Positions 30,320 to 40,184 of a stretch of 64,000 nt of DNA are shown piece after piece. The first letter of the stretch is position 1, and each line of letters begins with the position of its first letter. Made by a program: the position numbers and the translations under genes. Source of the stretch: Ruegeria arenilitoris (GTDB lineage: Bacteria > Pseudomonadota > Alphaproteobacteria > Rhodobacterales > Rhodobacteraceae); contig NZ_WQDA01000002.1 in assembly GCF_013032855.1 (NCBI RefSeq), positions 248,001-312,000 of the forward strand. The letters are read 5' to 3'. Below the pieces are notes generated by a model. The model did no database searches and had not been told where the DNA came from. It saw nothing but the letters and a program-made list of their open reading frames with translations.

Positions 30320-31981
30320 ATGCGGAGTTTCGTCAAGTCCCCATTTCCATTGGGTGTTTTGCTGTCCATGCTGTTTGCGGCTTGGGCCTTTTCGGTGCCT
30401 GCCATGGCTCAGGATGCCCCGCAGGACGTACCCGAAGCCGACAGCGCCGCCGCCGAGACTTTCATGGCTCCGGTCATCGTTGACGGCGACACCTTGTTCC
30501 ACATTCGAGGCTCCAGCGCCCTGCCCGCGCCGGAAAGGGCCGAGAACATTCAGGACGCGATCATCAAGGTCGCCGAATCCTCGGATGCCACGGATGTCGA
30601 CATCACCTATCAGGACACCGAGATAGGCACCCGCATTCTGGCGGACGGTCAGATGGTCACCATCGTCACCGAGGCCGATGCCGAGCTGGAGCAAATGGAA
30701 CTGAGCGTCCTGACGGTCTTGCATGGCGACGCCATCCGGGACGCGATCATGGCTTACCGGGCAAACCGCACGGACGAGGCACGTGTGTCCGGTGCGATCG
30801 AAGCGGCGGCGTGGACGTTGGGGTTCATCGTCTTCGTCCTGGTGATCCTGTGGCTGCACAGGCGCATTCGGCGACGCACGCTGATCTTTGTCCGGCGATA
30901 CCTTAGGGACGTGGAGGAAGCCACCGCGAAAAGTGTACAGGCCGAGGCGATTGCCGCACTGATCCGATACGGGCTGAATTTTGGCCTGCTGATCATCTTC
31001 TTTCTGGGTTTCTATTACTATCTGTCGTTCGTCCTGCTGGCATTTGCCGAGTCGCGGTACTTTGCGCAGCTGCTACTGACCTACCTGACCGAACCGGTTC
31101 TGCTGATCTTCCGGGGTATCCTCAGCTACATCCCGAACATGATCATGCTGGCGTTGATCGCCTGGGTGACGATGTACATCATCAAAGGCATGCGGGTGTT
31201 CTTCGACGCGGTCGAGGCCGGCACTTTCGACATGGGCGATTTCGAGAAACACTGGGTCAATCCCACGTTCAATATCGCGCGTGTCGTGGTGATCCTGATC
31301 GCCCTTGTCTTTGCGGTTCCCTACATTCCGGGCTCGGATTCGGCGGCCTTTCAGGGTCTGACCATCCTGGTTGGCGCAATGCTCTCTCTTGGCGCGAACT
31401 CGGTTGTCAGCAACATGCTGGCTGGACTGTTCGTAATCTATCGCCGGTCGACCTCGATCGGTGACCGCATCCAAATCGGTGAACACATCGGTGATGTGGT
31501 GCAGATCAAACTTATGGAAACCCACCTGAAGTCCATCAAGAACGAGCTGATCTCGATCCCCAACGCCCAATTGATGAACTCGGATGTGGTCAATTTTTCC
31601 AAGCAGACCGACGGCAAGGGCCTGCTTTTGCACACGACCGTTGGGATCGGCTATGAAGAGCCCCCCGAAAAGGTCGAAGCGATGCTGATCGAGGCAGCCC
31701 GTCGCACCGATGGGCTTCGCGCCCGCCCCGAGCCCTTTGTCCTGTGGACCGCGCTGGCCGATTACGCGATCAATTACCAGATCAACGCCTACACGACCCG
31801 TGGCAACTCGATCCCGCGGATCAAGTCCGACCTGCACCGCAACATCGTTGACGTGTTCAACGAGAACGGTGTTCAGATCATGACGCCGTCCTACGTTGCC
31901 GACCCTCCCGAGCCGAAGATCCCGACCCATCCATGGGACGGTCGACTGGCACATGACACGGTTGAAGACACGGACAACTAG
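30320..31981 (+). CDS. MscS-family mechanosensitive ion channel with long N-terminal region
   Basis: Tension-gated channel of the inner membrane that releases solutes on osmotic downshock. The ATG at 30320 follows GGGAGG and opens a signal peptide (SVPAMAQ). Residues about 30-165 form a periplasmic domain. Several helices follow, then the pore-lining and beta region ANSVVSNMLAGLFVI and TSIGDRIQIGEHIGDV. The C-terminal vestibule ends ILHRNIVDVFNE-like. The 553-residue length is larger than E. coli MscS (286), so it belongs to the extended group. Confidence 0.92.
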   Translation: MRSFVKSPFPLGVLLSMLFAAWAFSVPAMAQDAPQDVPEADSAAAETFMAPVIVDGDTLFHIRGSSALPAPERAENIQDAIIKVAESSDATDVDITYQDTEIGTRILADGQMVTIVTEADAELEQMELSVLTVLHGDAIRDAIMAYRANRTDEARVSGAIEAAAWTLGFIVFVLVILWLHRRIRRRTLIFVRRYLRDVEEATAKSVQAEAIAALIRYGLNFGLLIIFFLGFYYYLSFVLLAFAESRYFAQLLLTYLTEPVLLIFRGILSYIPNMIMLALIAWVTMYIIKGMRVFFDAVEAGTFDMGDFEKHWVNPTFNIARVVVILIALVFAVPYIPGSDSAAFQGLTILVGAMLSLGANSVVSNMLAGLFVIYRRSTSIGDRIQIGEHIGDVVQIKLMETHLKSIKNELISIPNAQLMNSDVVNFSKQTDGKGLLLHTTVGIGYEEPPEKVEAMLIEAARRTDGLRARPEPFVLWTALADYAINYQINAYTTRGNSIPRIKSDLHRNIVDVFNENGVQIMTPSYVADPPEPKIPTHPWDGRLAHDTVEDTDN

Positions 31982-32066
31982 GCCGTTTTTCCAACCCGGT
32001 GCTACACCCTGCCCGTCAGATGGTGCATAAGCGGCCCTAGTGATTCATTTGCCAAGGATCTGACCT

Positions 32067-33359
32067 ATGCACGACATCCGCGCAATTCGCGAAAACCCAG
32101 CAGCTTTCGACGCCGCGCTCGCGCGCCGGGGGGAAGCTCCGGTATCGTCAGACCTGCTGCGCCTGGATGAAAGCCGTCGGGCCAAGATCCTGGCAGCCGA
32201 AACGGCGCAGGCCGAACAGAACAAGGCCAGCAAGGAAGTCGGCGCAGCCAAGGCGCGCGGCGACGAAGCCGAGTTCCAGCGTCTTCGGGCACTTGTGGCC
32301 GAGAAAAAGGCCGAAATCGCCCGTATGCAGACCGAGGCCAAGGATATCGACGCCCTTCTGACTGACCAGTTGGTTCGCATCCCGAACTTGCCGGCCGAGG
32401 ACGTACCCGACGGCAAAGACGAGAATGACAATGTCGAAGTCAAACGCTGGGGCACGCCGCGGGACTATGACTTTGAACCGAAGGAACACTTCGAGATCGC
32501 CTCGGTACAGAACGGCATGGATTTCGAGACTGCCGCCAAGCTGGCAGGATCTCGTTTCGTGCTGCTGTCGGGCGGTGTGGCGCGCATTCATCGGGCGCTC
32601 GCGCAGTTCATGCTGGATACGCACACCAACGAGAACGGTCTGACCGAAGTGAATGGTCCGGTTCTGGTGCTCTCCGAGATGATGCAGGGCACCGGCCAGC
32701 TGCCGAAGTTCGGCGAGGACAGCTACCAAACCCGCGAGGGGTGGTGGCTGATCCCGACCTCCGAGGTGTCGCTGACCAACATCGTCAACAGTTGCGTCAT
32801 CGAGGAAAGCTATCTGCCGCGCCGCTACACGGCACATTCGCTGTGCTTCCGCTCCGAGGCGGGCTCGGCCGGCAAGGACACGCGCGGCATGCTGCGCCAG
32901 CACCAGTTCGAAAAGGTCGAGATGGTCTCGGTCACGCATCCCGACAAATCGGACGACGAACAGCAGCGCATGCTGCGCTGTGCCGAAGGCATCCTGGAAA
33001 AGCTGGGCATTCCCTACCGTACCGTCGTCTTGTGCACCGGCGACATGGGGTTTGGCGCGCGCCGGACTTTCGACATCGAGGCTTGGCTGCCCGGCCAGAA
33101 CACCTATCGCGAGATCAGCTCGGTTTCGACCTGCGGAGATTTCCAGGCCCGTCGCATGAATGCGCGCTTCCGGCCTGAGGGCGGTGGCAAACCTGAATTC
33201 GTGCACACGCTGAACGGATCGGGCCTGGCTGTGGGTCGCTGTTTGATTGCGGTTCTGGAAAACGGCCAGAACGCCGATGGCACCGTGACCTTGCCCGAGG
33301 TTCTTTCGCCGTATCTTGGCGGCAAGCTGACCCTGCAGGCTGACGGCACGCTGGCGTAA
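32067..33359 (+). CDS. serS: Seryl-tRNA synthetase
   Basis: Charges tRNA-Ser and selenocysteine tRNA. 430 residues. An N-terminal coiled-coil arm (about 30-100, rich in Glu/Ala/Lys) is followed by the class II core. Motif 2 is [20 protein letters not shown]. Motif 3 includes [30 protein letters not shown] and [19 protein letters not shown] are also typical. A single-gene unit on the plus strand. Confidence 0.99.
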   Translation: MHDIRAIRENPAAFDAALARRGEAPVSSDLLRLDESRRAKILAAETAQAEQNKASKEVGAAKARGDEAEFQRLRALVAEKKAEIARMQTEAKDIDALLTDQLVRIPNLPAEDVPDGKDENDNVEVKRWGTPRDYDFEPKEHFEIASVQNGMDFETAAKLAGSRFVLLSGGVARIHRALAQFMLDTHTNENGLTEVNGPVLVLSEMMQGTGQLPKFGEDSYQTREGWWLIPTSEVSLTNIVNSCVIEESYLPRRYTAHSLCFRSEAGSAGKDTRGMLRQHQFEKVEMVSVTHPDKSDDEQQRMLRCAEGILEKLGIPYRTVVLCTGDMGFGARRTFDIEAWLPGQNTYREISSVSTCGDFQARRMNARFRPEGGGKPEFVHTLNGSGLAVGRCLIAVLENGQNADGTVTLPEVLSPYLGGKLTLQADGTLA

Positions 33360-33416
33360 CTTTCAGCGGTCACCCCAGCCGCGACCGCATTGCTTCAGAT
33401 CAAGGCAAGGAAGTGA

Positions 33417-33947
33417 CTAATTCTTTGCCTTTTTCTTGGCCTTCTTGTCCTTTTTGTCTTTCTTGGACTTACCGTCGGCCTTCTCTTTTGCCTTCTTGGA
33501 CTTCTTGTCTTTTTTCGACTTGGCCTTGGATTTTATCTTTTCCTTCGCCTTCGAGATCGCCGCTTCCATCTCTTTCTTTTTCTTTGCTGCCTTTTCGGCC
33601 TTGGCTTTGGCCTTGGCCTTCTTCCGGGCCTTGGCCTCTGCTTCGGCTTTCTCGGCTGCCACCTTGGCTTCTGCCTCGGCCTTGCGCGCAGCAGCTGAGG
33701 TCCGAGATTGCGCCGTCTTGCGCGTTGGGGCCTTCGGTGGGCGGGTCTTGGCCACGAGTGCAGCGCCGGAGGTGGCCTGTTTGGCGGCGGCGATCAATCC
33801 GGGCCCCCGGCGCGCTCCGATACCGGGAACGGCGACCAGCGCAGCCGGCTTGGCCTTGGCCAGGTCCTCGGCCGTCTTGAAGCCATTGTCGTTGAGAGCG
33901 CGGCCAAGTGCTTCTCCGATGCCGCGAACCTTGGTCACCGCTGTCAT
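33417..33947 (-). CDS. Helix-hairpin-helix protein with histone-H1-like Lys/Ala tail
   Basis: A 176-residue two-part protein. Residues 1-58 form helix-hairpin-helix DNA-binding units, with the hairpins VRGIGEALG and VPGIGARRG. Residues about 60-176 are Lys/Ala/Glu-rich low complexity (AKKKKEMEAAISKAKEKIKS and similar), like the tail of histone H1 or chlamydial Hc1. Very high positive charge suggests nonspecific DNA binding or nucleoid compaction. It converges on serS, 57 bases from its stop. The function is inferred from composition alone; I do not know a named family. Confidence 0.78.
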   Translation of the reverse strand: MTAVTKVRGIGEALGRALNDNGFKTAEDLAKAKPAALVAVPGIGARRGPGLIAAAKQATSGAALVAKTRPPKAPTRKTAQSRTSAAARKAEAEAKVAAEKAEAEAKARKKAKAKAKAEKAAKKKKEMEAAISKAKEKIKSKAKSKKDKKSKKAKEKADGKSKKDKKDKKAKKKAKN

Positions 33948-34037
33948 TCCAAAACTCCTAAACGATCCAACTTAAAAACTACGTCCGACAGGCCGCAAGA
34001 CAAGGCTTTGGTCCGCACAACCTTTGGAAAACCGTCC

Positions 34038-35024
34038 TTAACTGCCCCGGGCCAGCTCACCGGTTTCACCCTGCCGCGGAAAGGGAACCAGCCGCTTGGC
34101 ATCTTCATCCCACAGCTTCAGGTTCAGCGCGGCCACCGCCTCGGGAAACTTGATCCGGCGGGGTGTGTATTCGGGTGGCAGGTTGTAGTGACAGGCGCGC
34201 AGCCGGTAGGACGGGATGCGCGCATTGAAATGGTGGATGTCATGCAGCGTGATGCAGGCGACCGCATTGTCAAACCACCATCCGAAATCCAGCGCTGACG
34301 AACCCTGAAGCGCCGCCAGTTGCGGGTCCAGATCCGGGCGGCGATCCCAGTAGGTGTCCTCGAAATTGTGCTGAAGATACACCAGAAACACACCCAGCAT
34401 TCCGCCGAGAAACGAGAAGGCCAGCCAGACGAGTATGCCTGTCATGCCAGCAATCCAATACAACAGCCCGAGGAAAACCACGATGGACAAGTTGTGCAGC
34501 ACGACCCCACGGACGCCGAACCGCACCGTGTTTTTGGGCCAGCGATAGCGGATGAAGTACGTGAACAGGGCCCCGACCGGCACCAGGATGAAGGGATTGC
34601 GGTAAAGCCTGTAGAACAGACGGGTTTTCCAATCCGCTTCATTCCATTCCCGCAAGGTCATCGTGTTGATTTCCCCGGTCTCCCGATGCTCGAGATTGCC
34701 AATGCCCGCGTGATGCAGGTTGTGGTTCTGTTTCATCACTTCGAACGGAGCGAAGGTGAACGGCGACAGCACGTGGCCAGCCCATTCATTCTGCCGTCGG
34801 GTTTCGAACAGAGAATGATGACCGCAATCATGCTGCAGAACATAGAGACGCACTGCCGAAAAGGCGAACACGATCCCGGCCGGGATCATGATGAACCACT
34901 GATCCACATAGACGATCGCCAGCGTCAGCGATGCGAAATACATCACGAACGTCCCGAAATAGCTGAGCGCGGCCAGCCGATTGTCCTGCACCGCGTACTG
35001 TCTCGTATATTCTCTCAGGTCCAT
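34038..35024 (-). CDS. Membrane fatty acid desaturase
   Basis: A 328-residue integral-membrane di-iron desaturase. The three His boxes are HDCGHHSLFE, HNLHHAG and HDIHHFNARIP. Four or five membrane helices surround them. It probably inserts double bonds into membrane lipid acyl chains for cold or fluidity adjustment. The exact position specificity cannot be read. The nearest minus-strand neighbours (der, HhH protein) are unrelated. Confidence 0.92.
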   Translation of the reverse strand: MDLREYTRQYAVQDNRLAALSYFGTFVMYFASLTLAIVYVDQWFIMIPAGIVFAFSAVRLYVLQHDCGHHSLFETRRQNEWAGHVLSPFTFAPFEVMKQNHNLHHAGIGNLEHRETGEINTMTLREWNEADWKTRLFYRLYRNPFILVPVGALFTYFIRYRWPKNTVRFGVRGVVLHNLSIVVFLGLLYWIAGMTGILVWLAFSFLGGMLGVFLVYLQHNFEDTYWDRRPDLDPQLAALQGSSALDFGWWFDNAVACITLHDIHHFNARIPSYRLRACHYNLPPEYTPRRIKFPEAVAALNLKLWDEDAKRLVPFPRQGETGELARGS

Positions 35025-35137
35025 CCAGCCAGCTCCCCACGATGGTCCGGTTCAATAGTCCTTGCGAAATTTTGCACGTCACAGGTACGCGCAAATCGCG
35101 CGCGAAATGAATGCACGCATGCGAATGCTAGCGCGAT

Positions 35138-35162
35138 GCTTGGGGGCTGTCACGCCCCAAGC
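35138..35162 (-). terminator. Hairpin between der and the desaturase gene
   Basis: GCTTGGGG at 35138-35145 pairs with CCCCAAGC at 35155-35162 (8 bp, nine-base loop), starting 26 bases after the der stop. No T run follows on the minus strand, so it may be a weak terminator, a processing site or an RNA end-protecting hairpin. Confidence 0.4.
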
Positions 35163-35187
35163 CCGAAAATGCTGAAAATTGGCGCAG

Positions 35188-36642
35188 TTACGCCTTGCCC
35201 TTGAGATGTTTGGCCAGCGCACCCGCGTTTTTCTTTCGGCGCCCCTTGTAGGGGTTCTTGTCCCCCTGGCCGCGCAGCGTCAGCCGGATCGGTGTTCCGG
35301 GCATGTTGAAATCCTCGCGCAGACCGTTGACTAGATACCGCGAGTAGCTTTCCGGCATCTTGTCCGGGTGCGAGCACATGACGACAAAGCCCGGCGGGCG
35401 CGTCTTTGCCTGGGTCATATAGCGCAGCTTGATCCTGCGCCCCTGGGGGGCTGGCGGTGGGTGCTGCTCCAACATGGCGGTCAGCCAGCGGTTCAAGGCC
35501 GCGGTGGGAACCCGACGGTTCCACACATCGTGGGCGCGCAGGATCGCATCACGCAGCCGCTCCAACCCCCTGCCCGTCTTGGCCGACACGGTCACAAGAG
35601 GCGCGCCGCGCAGTTGGGGAAGCAGGCGTTCGAACGAGGTTTTGAGCTCGCGCAACTTCTCCTGCTTGTTATCCTCGACATCCCACTTGTTCACCGCGAT
35701 CACCACAGCACGTCCTTCACGCTCGGCCAGATCGGCAATGCGCAGGTCCTGCTGCTCGAACGGGATCGCCGCATCCAGCAGGACAACCACGACTTCGGCG
35801 AACTTGACGGCGCGCAGGCCGTCCGACACCGAGAGTTTCTCGAGCTTTTCCTGTACCTTGGCCTTCTTGCGCATACCGGCGGTGTCAAAGATGCGCATGG
35901 GGGTGCCACCCCAGTCCAACTTCAGACTGATGGCGTCACGGGTAATGCCGGCCTCGGGACCGGTCAGAAGTCGATCTTCACCCAGGATCTTGTTGATCAG
36001 TGTGGACTTGCCCGCATTCGGACGCCCAACAACGGCCACCTGCAACGGCTTGTCCGGCGTAATTGCAGGGGTTTCGCCCTCGGTTTCCCCATCCTCGTCC
36101 AGATCGATATCCGTTTGCGGAACGTCCTCTGGCTGCTTTTCTTCCATGGCGTCAGCCAAAGGCATCAACGCCGCGTAAAGGTCGGTCATGCCTTCGCCAT
36201 GCTCGCCCGACAGACGGATCGGCTCGCCCAGACCCAGGTTGTAGGCCTCGAGAACACCGGCATCCGCCGCCGCCCCCTCGGCCTTGTTGGCCGCCAGGAT
36301 CACATGCTTGGAGCGCTTGCGCAGAATCTCGGCAAACATCTCGTCGGTCGGGGTCAGGCCCACACGGGCGTCGATCATGAACAGGCAGACATCGGCCATG
36401 TCTACGGCACGCTCGGTCAGGCGCCGCATCCGGCCCTGCAGGCTGTCGTCGGTGGCATCCTCCAGCCCGGCCGTGTCGATCACGGTAAAGCGCAGGTCAC
36501 CCAGCCGCCCTTCGCCCTCACGCAGATCGCGGGTAACGCCGGGCTGGTCGTCCACCAGCGCAAGGCGCTTGCCCACAAGGCGATTGAACAGGGTGGATTT
36601 GCCCACATTGGGGCGCCCCACGATGGCGAGGGTCAAAGACAT
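35188..36642 (-). CDS. der: Ribosome-assembly GTPase Der (EngA)
   Basis: Essential GTPase for 50S assembly. 484 residues with two tandem G domains and a C-terminal KH-like domain. G1 motifs are [16 protein letters not shown] and [16 protein letters not shown]; the second G4 is [10 protein letters not shown]. The ATG at 36642 ([11 protein letters not shown]) is used; a TTG nine bases upstream is in frame. The C-terminus is basic (KGRRKKNAG). It follows the bamB-like gene by 48 bases. Confidence 0.98.
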   Translation of the reverse strand: MSLTLAIVGRPNVGKSTLFNRLVGKRLALVDDQPGVTRDLREGEGRLGDLRFTVIDTAGLEDATDDSLQGRMRRLTERAVDMADVCLFMIDARVGLTPTDEMFAEILRKRSKHVILAANKAEGAAADAGVLEAYNLGLGEPIRLSGEHGEGMTDLYAALMPLADAMEEKQPEDVPQTDIDLDEDGETEGETPAITPDKPLQVAVVGRPNAGKSTLINKILGEDRLLTGPEAGITRDAISLKLDWGGTPMRIFDTAGMRKKAKVQEKLEKLSVSDGLRAVKFAEVVVVLLDAAIPFEQQDLRIADLAEREGRAVVIAVNKWDVEDNKQEKLRELKTSFERLLPQLRGAPLVTVSAKTGRGLERLRDAILRAHDVWNRRVPTAALNRWLTAMLEQHPPPAPQGRRIKLRYMTQAKTRPPGFVVMCSHPDKMPESYSRYLVNGLREDFNMPGTPIRLTLRGQGDKNPYKGRRKKNAGALAKHLKGKA

Positions 36643-36690
36643 GATACTCAACTTTCAAGACTCAGACGCGCCCTTTAACGCATCTTGTCG

Positions 36691-38013
36691 TCAACGGAAA
36701 GCGTGCAGTTGCCCTTTGGTCGAAACCACGTAGAGGGTCTGGTTCGCAACCACCGGTGCCGTTGTCGCCCCGCCCGGAACCTCGACCTGATGCACCAGCG
36801 TGCCGTCGACAGGGTTATAGAACCGCAGATAACCGTCGTTCGAGCCGATGACGATGCGTCCACCCGCCATGATGGGGCCGTAATGCGCAAAGATCGGTCC
36901 GCGACGGTTGGGCTTGTCCTTGACGAAGCCCGGCAGGTCGATGGCCCAGACCACAGACCCGTTTGACACGTCCAACCGCACCAACTGGCTGCGGTCGCTG
37001 ATCAGGAATACGCTGTTGCCGACCGGCCAGACGGTATCGACCGCGCCTTCGAAAGCGGTCCAGATCCGTTCGCCCGAGCTGGCGTCGAAGGCGACCGTGC
37101 GTCCCGAGTGGTTGCCGATGTAGATCGAATTTCCGGATACGATCGGGCCGCCCGTCACATCCACGATCTGCGCTGCGGCCCGCCCCCTGCGGCCGCCGGC
37201 GACCGACGCGTTCCAGCGACGGATACCGCCTTTGCGGAAAGCGGCCGCCACATCACCGGACCCAAACGCAAAGACTGCAAACTCGTTCGCCAATACCGGC
37301 GCCGGAGCTCCCAGGACATTGCCGACGCTGGGCGTGCCCTCGATCTGCCAGGCAATGCGCCCGTCCTTTGCATCAACCGCCCAGCCAGTCTGATCCCCCG
37401 CCACAAGGTAAAGCAGGCCGCCAGATACCAGCGGCGCTCCGCTACCGGTCGCGTTCAGCTTCTTTTGCCAGCGAATTCCGCCGGTGCGCGCATCCAGAGC
37501 GGTCAGACGCCCGAAACCGGACGAAACGTACAGCGTGTTGTCTGCATAGGCGATGCCGCCCCCGGTTGCCTGCTCTTCGCCATCCGTGGCGGGGACGAGG
37601 TTTGTGCTCCAGACCAGTTGCCCCTGGGGAGAGACAGCGGAAACGGTTGCCGCCGCGTCCAGGGTGTAGATCAGGCCACCTGCGACGACCGGATCAGCGG
37701 TGATCCTTTGTTTGCGCCCGTCGCCGGCCCCGATCGAGGTTGACCAGATGCGCTGCGGCGCGGGGCTGAGCGCCGCGTTGGTGGTACGGAAAGCCGCGGT
37801 TCCCGGGCTCTGCGCCCATTCGGCGTTGCGCTTTGCGGCCGGCAGGCTGATCGGTTTGGCACCGGTCGTCTGAACGGTTTCCAGATCCTGGGCCGGGCGG
37901 ATGTCTTCACGCTCGCCCGGCAGGATCACTTCGGGTTCCTCGCAGGCGCTCAGCGCCGTCAGCGCCAGGGCTGCGACCGGCAAACCAAATCGGGAAAATA
38001 GTCTTTTTGCCAT
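36691..38013 (-). CDS. bamB: BamB-like PQQ-repeat lipoprotein
   Basis: Outer-membrane assembly protein of the BAM complex by homology. 440 residues with an eight-bladed beta-propeller of PQQ-like repeats (VAGGLIYTLDAAATVSAVS, ALDARTGGIRWQKKLN). A signal peptide ends in a lipobox (LTALSACEEP), so the protein is a lipid-anchored component of the outer membrane. The ATG at 38013 (MAKRLFSRFGL) is favoured; an upstream ATG at 38043 would precede a less convincing signal. The order yfgM-like, bamB, der parallels E. coli. Confidence 0.93.
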   Translation of the reverse strand: MAKRLFSRFGLPVAALALTALSACEEPEVILPGEREDIRPAQDLETVQTTGAKPISLPAAKRNAEWAQSPGTAAFRTTNAALSPAPQRIWSTSIGAGDGRKQRITADPVVAGGLIYTLDAAATVSAVSPQGQLVWSTNLVPATDGEEQATGGGIAYADNTLYVSSGFGRLTALDARTGGIRWQKKLNATGSGAPLVSGGLLYLVAGDQTGWAVDAKDGRIAWQIEGTPSVGNVLGAPAPVLANEFAVFAFGSGDVAAAFRKGGIRRWNASVAGGRRGRAAAQIVDVTGGPIVSGNSIYIGNHSGRTVAFDASSGERIWTAFEGAVDTVWPVGNSVFLISDRSQLVRLDVSNGSVVWAIDLPGFVKDKPNRRGPIFAHYGPIMAGGRIVIGSNDGYLRFYNPVDGTLVHQVEVPGGATTAPVVANQTLYVVSTKGQLHAFR

Positions 38014-38059
38014 GAAACTCCGAACTCGCCTGTCTTGGTTCACTGAAATGGGCCGCGTA

Positions 38060-38731
38060 TCAACCCTGCTGTGCGGTGATCGGTTCGGGCGTTCCGCCCA
38101 GCGCGACGATCAATTGGGTTGCACGCTGCTGGATGTCGGCACTGACCTCTGCATCCTGACGGATGGCCTGCAGACGTTCCAGCGCGGCCTGAGTGTCACC
38201 ATCGGTGAGGTCGATCAGGGCCAGTTGTTCTTCTGCCAGCAGACGCAGCGGCGCGCCCGGAGCGGCCAGCGCCTCGAACTGTTGCCGGCGTTCGGCGGCG
38301 GGCATGGTTTCGGACTGCAACAACAGGGCCTTGAAGGCAGCGATCGAGCGGTAGATTTCCGGCAGATCACCCTGAACCGCAATCGCGTTCAGCTGTTCAA
38401 CGGCCTGTTCGACCGATCCCGACTCGGACAATGCGCCCGAGAGGAGAAAGCCCAAAACAGCCTGTTCGCCGGCCGAATTGGCCGTGACCTGCGCCAACGC
38501 ATCCGCACGTTCGGCAGCGTCGTTAAGCTGCATCGCGGCCAGAATATCGTCGCCCAGCTTCTGGGCCTGAGTGGCATCGCGCGCCTTGCGGTATTCATTG
38601 AAAGCGGCGCCTCCCACGATCAGAACAACGGCCAGAACACCGACCCAGCCCCATCGACGCAGCTGCAGGTAGAGCCGGTCGCGGCGCACCTCTTCGGTGA
38701 CCTCATCAATGAAACTGTCGACGTCGCTCAT
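38060..38731 (-). CDS. YfgM-like membrane-anchored TPR protein
   Basis: A 223-residue protein with one N-terminal membrane helix (WGWVGVLAVVLIVGGAAF) preceded by a cytoplasmic EEVRRDRLYLQLRR segment. The rest is a periplasmic TPR-like helical domain (DUF2133/YfgM family), where E. coli YfgM interacts with the SecYEG translocon and PpiD. The ATG at 38731 (MSDVDSFIDEV) is taken; ATG at 38752 would add seven residues. It is the first gene of the run with bamB and der. Confidence 0.86.
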   Translation of the reverse strand: MSDVDSFIDEVTEEVRRDRLYLQLRRWGWVGVLAVVLIVGGAAFNEYRKARDATQAQKLGDDILAAMQLNDAAERADALAQVTANSAGEQAVLGFLLSGALSESGSVEQAVEQLNAIAVQGDLPEIYRSIAAFKALLLQSETMPAAERRQQFEALAAPGAPLRLLAEEQLALIDLTDGDTQAALERLQAIRQDAEVSADIQQRATQLIVALGGTPEPITAQQG

Positions 38732-38837
38732 TCCTGCCCCCGGGCGTTGCATTCAGCTTTCTGGCGCCATGTCATACCCCGGCGCCATCAGCAAGCCAAG
38801 TACCCGAAATGCACAATTGCTCAGCGTCAGGGCGCTC

Positions 38838-38870
38838 TTGCGAAAAAAAATAAACCGAACTATTCAGTTC
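38838..38870 (+). promoter_or_regulatory. Candidate promoter with overlapping operator, RND pump
   Basis: TTGCGA (38838-38843), 17-base spacer, TATTCA (38861-38866) form a plausible promoter. Overlapping the -10 is a dyad GAACT-ATTC-AGTTC (38857-38870), like operators of TetR-family repressors of efflux pumps. It lies 87 bases before the adaptor gene's ATG. No regulator gene is in the window beside it, so the repressor would act from elsewhere. Confidence 0.5.
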
Positions 38871-38957
38871 AGTATGGACTTCGCGCACGCACGCCCCCAT
38901 GTCATTGCGTGCTCACCGGCATTTGTGCGGACATAATATTTTAAGGAGAATGACGGC

Positions 38958-40184
38958 ATGCGATTGATATCCCTCGTCAACGCCGCATTGGTTATCGTTG
39001 CATTGTATTTCGTGGTTTTCGAGCGCGATGCCCTGTTTGCATTTGCCGGTCGCGAAGATGCTGCGAGCCAGTCTGACGCTGGCGCTGAGGCAAACGACGC
39101 CTCGGCCGTGCAGGCCGTTGGGGTTGTTGCGTTGCGCTCCACTGCGCGCGAAATCGACAGCGCCGTTTTGCTGCGCGGTGAAACCAAAGCAATCCGTCAG
39201 GTCGAAGTTTTGGCGGAAACCACGTCAACCGTCATTTCGGAACCCAAGCGTAAGGGCACCTTCGTCGAGGCCGGCGATCTGCTGTGCGAATTGGATCCCG
39301 GCTCACGCCCGGCACAGCTTGCCCAAGCCAAGGCGGCCAAGCTAGAGGCGGAAAGCCGTGTGCCCGAAGCCGAAGCACGGCTGGAAGAAGCGCATGCGCG
39401 CGTTGCCGAGGCCGAAATAAACCTGATTGCAGCCCGCAAACTTTCGGAAACTGGCTTCGGCTCCGAAACCCGGCGGATCGCGGCCGAGGCCGAGATGAGT
39501 ACCGCAAAGGCCGGTATCAAGGCGGCCGAGGCCGAGTTGAAGGCTACGGAGGCGGGCATCGAGGCGGCGGAGGCGGCGGTTGCGGCTGCCGAACTGGAAT
39601 TGGACCGCATCACCATCGAGGCCCCGTTTCAGGGCCTTCTGGAAAGCGATGCCGCCGAACTGGGTAGTCTGATGCAGCCCGGATCGTTGTGCGCGACCGT
39701 GATCCAGCTTGATCCGATCAAGCTGGTTGGCTTTGTTCCCGAAACCGAAGTGAACCGTGTCACCGTCGGCGCTCCGGCGCAGGCACAATTGGTGACCGGA
39801 TTGCAGGTCGAGGGCCGCGTGACCTTCCTCAGCCGTTCGGCGGACGAAACCACACGCACGTTCGAGGTGGAAGTCACCGTCCCGAACCCCGAGCTTCTGA
39901 TCCGGGACGGGCAGACCGCAAGCATCCGCATCGCGGCCGAAGGCGCCAAGGCTCACCTGCTGCCGCAATCGGCGTTGACGCTGAACAACGAAGGCCAGCT
40001 AGGCGTTCGGACGGTCGGAGCCGGTAATATCGTCGATTTCGTACCCATCCGCCTGTTGCGCGATACGGCCGACGGTGTTTGGGTCGGCGGTCTTGCGGAA
40101 ACCGTAGACATCATCGTGGTCGGACAAGAGTTCGTGACTGCGGGTGTGGTCGTAGCGCCCACCTATAAGGACGTTTCCCAATGA
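38958..40184 (+). CDS. RND efflux periplasmic adaptor (membrane fusion protein)
   Basis: A 408-residue membrane-fusion protein linking the RND pump to an outer-membrane channel. An N-terminal anchor (SLVNAALVIVALYFVVF) precedes the periplasmic body. A lipoyl/beta-barrel portion surrounds a long Glu/Ala-rich coiled-coil hairpin (about residues 115-215, PEAEARLEEAHARVAEAEIN). The ITIEAPFQGLLE region and ALTLNNEGQLGVRTV are typical of the family. The ATG follows AAGGAG. Its stop overlaps the permease start (ATGA). Confidence 0.95.
   Translation: MRLISLVNAALVIVALYFVVFERDALFAFAGREDAASQSDAGAEANDASAVQAVGVVALRSTAREIDSAVLLRGETKAIRQVEVLAETTSTVISEPKRKGTFVEAGDLLCELDPGSRPAQLAQAKAAKLEAESRVPEAEARLEEAHARVAEAEINLIAARKLSETGFGSETRRIAAEAEMSTAKAGIKAAEAELKATEAGIEAAEAAVAAAELELDRITIEAPFQGLLESDAAELGSLMQPGSLCATVIQLDPIKLVGFVPETEVNRVTVGAPAQAQLVTGLQVEGRVTFLSRSADETTRTFEVEVTVPNPELLIRDGQTASIRIAAEGAKAHLLPQSALTLNNEGQLGVRTVGAGNIVDFVPIRLLRDTADGVWVGGLAETVDIIVVGQEFVTAGVVVAPTYKDVSQ

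Noticed and set aside
33420..33700. Simple-sequence repeat at the serS end
   Set aside because: The CTT/TTG-rich run is the antisense of Lys codons in the H1-like tail.
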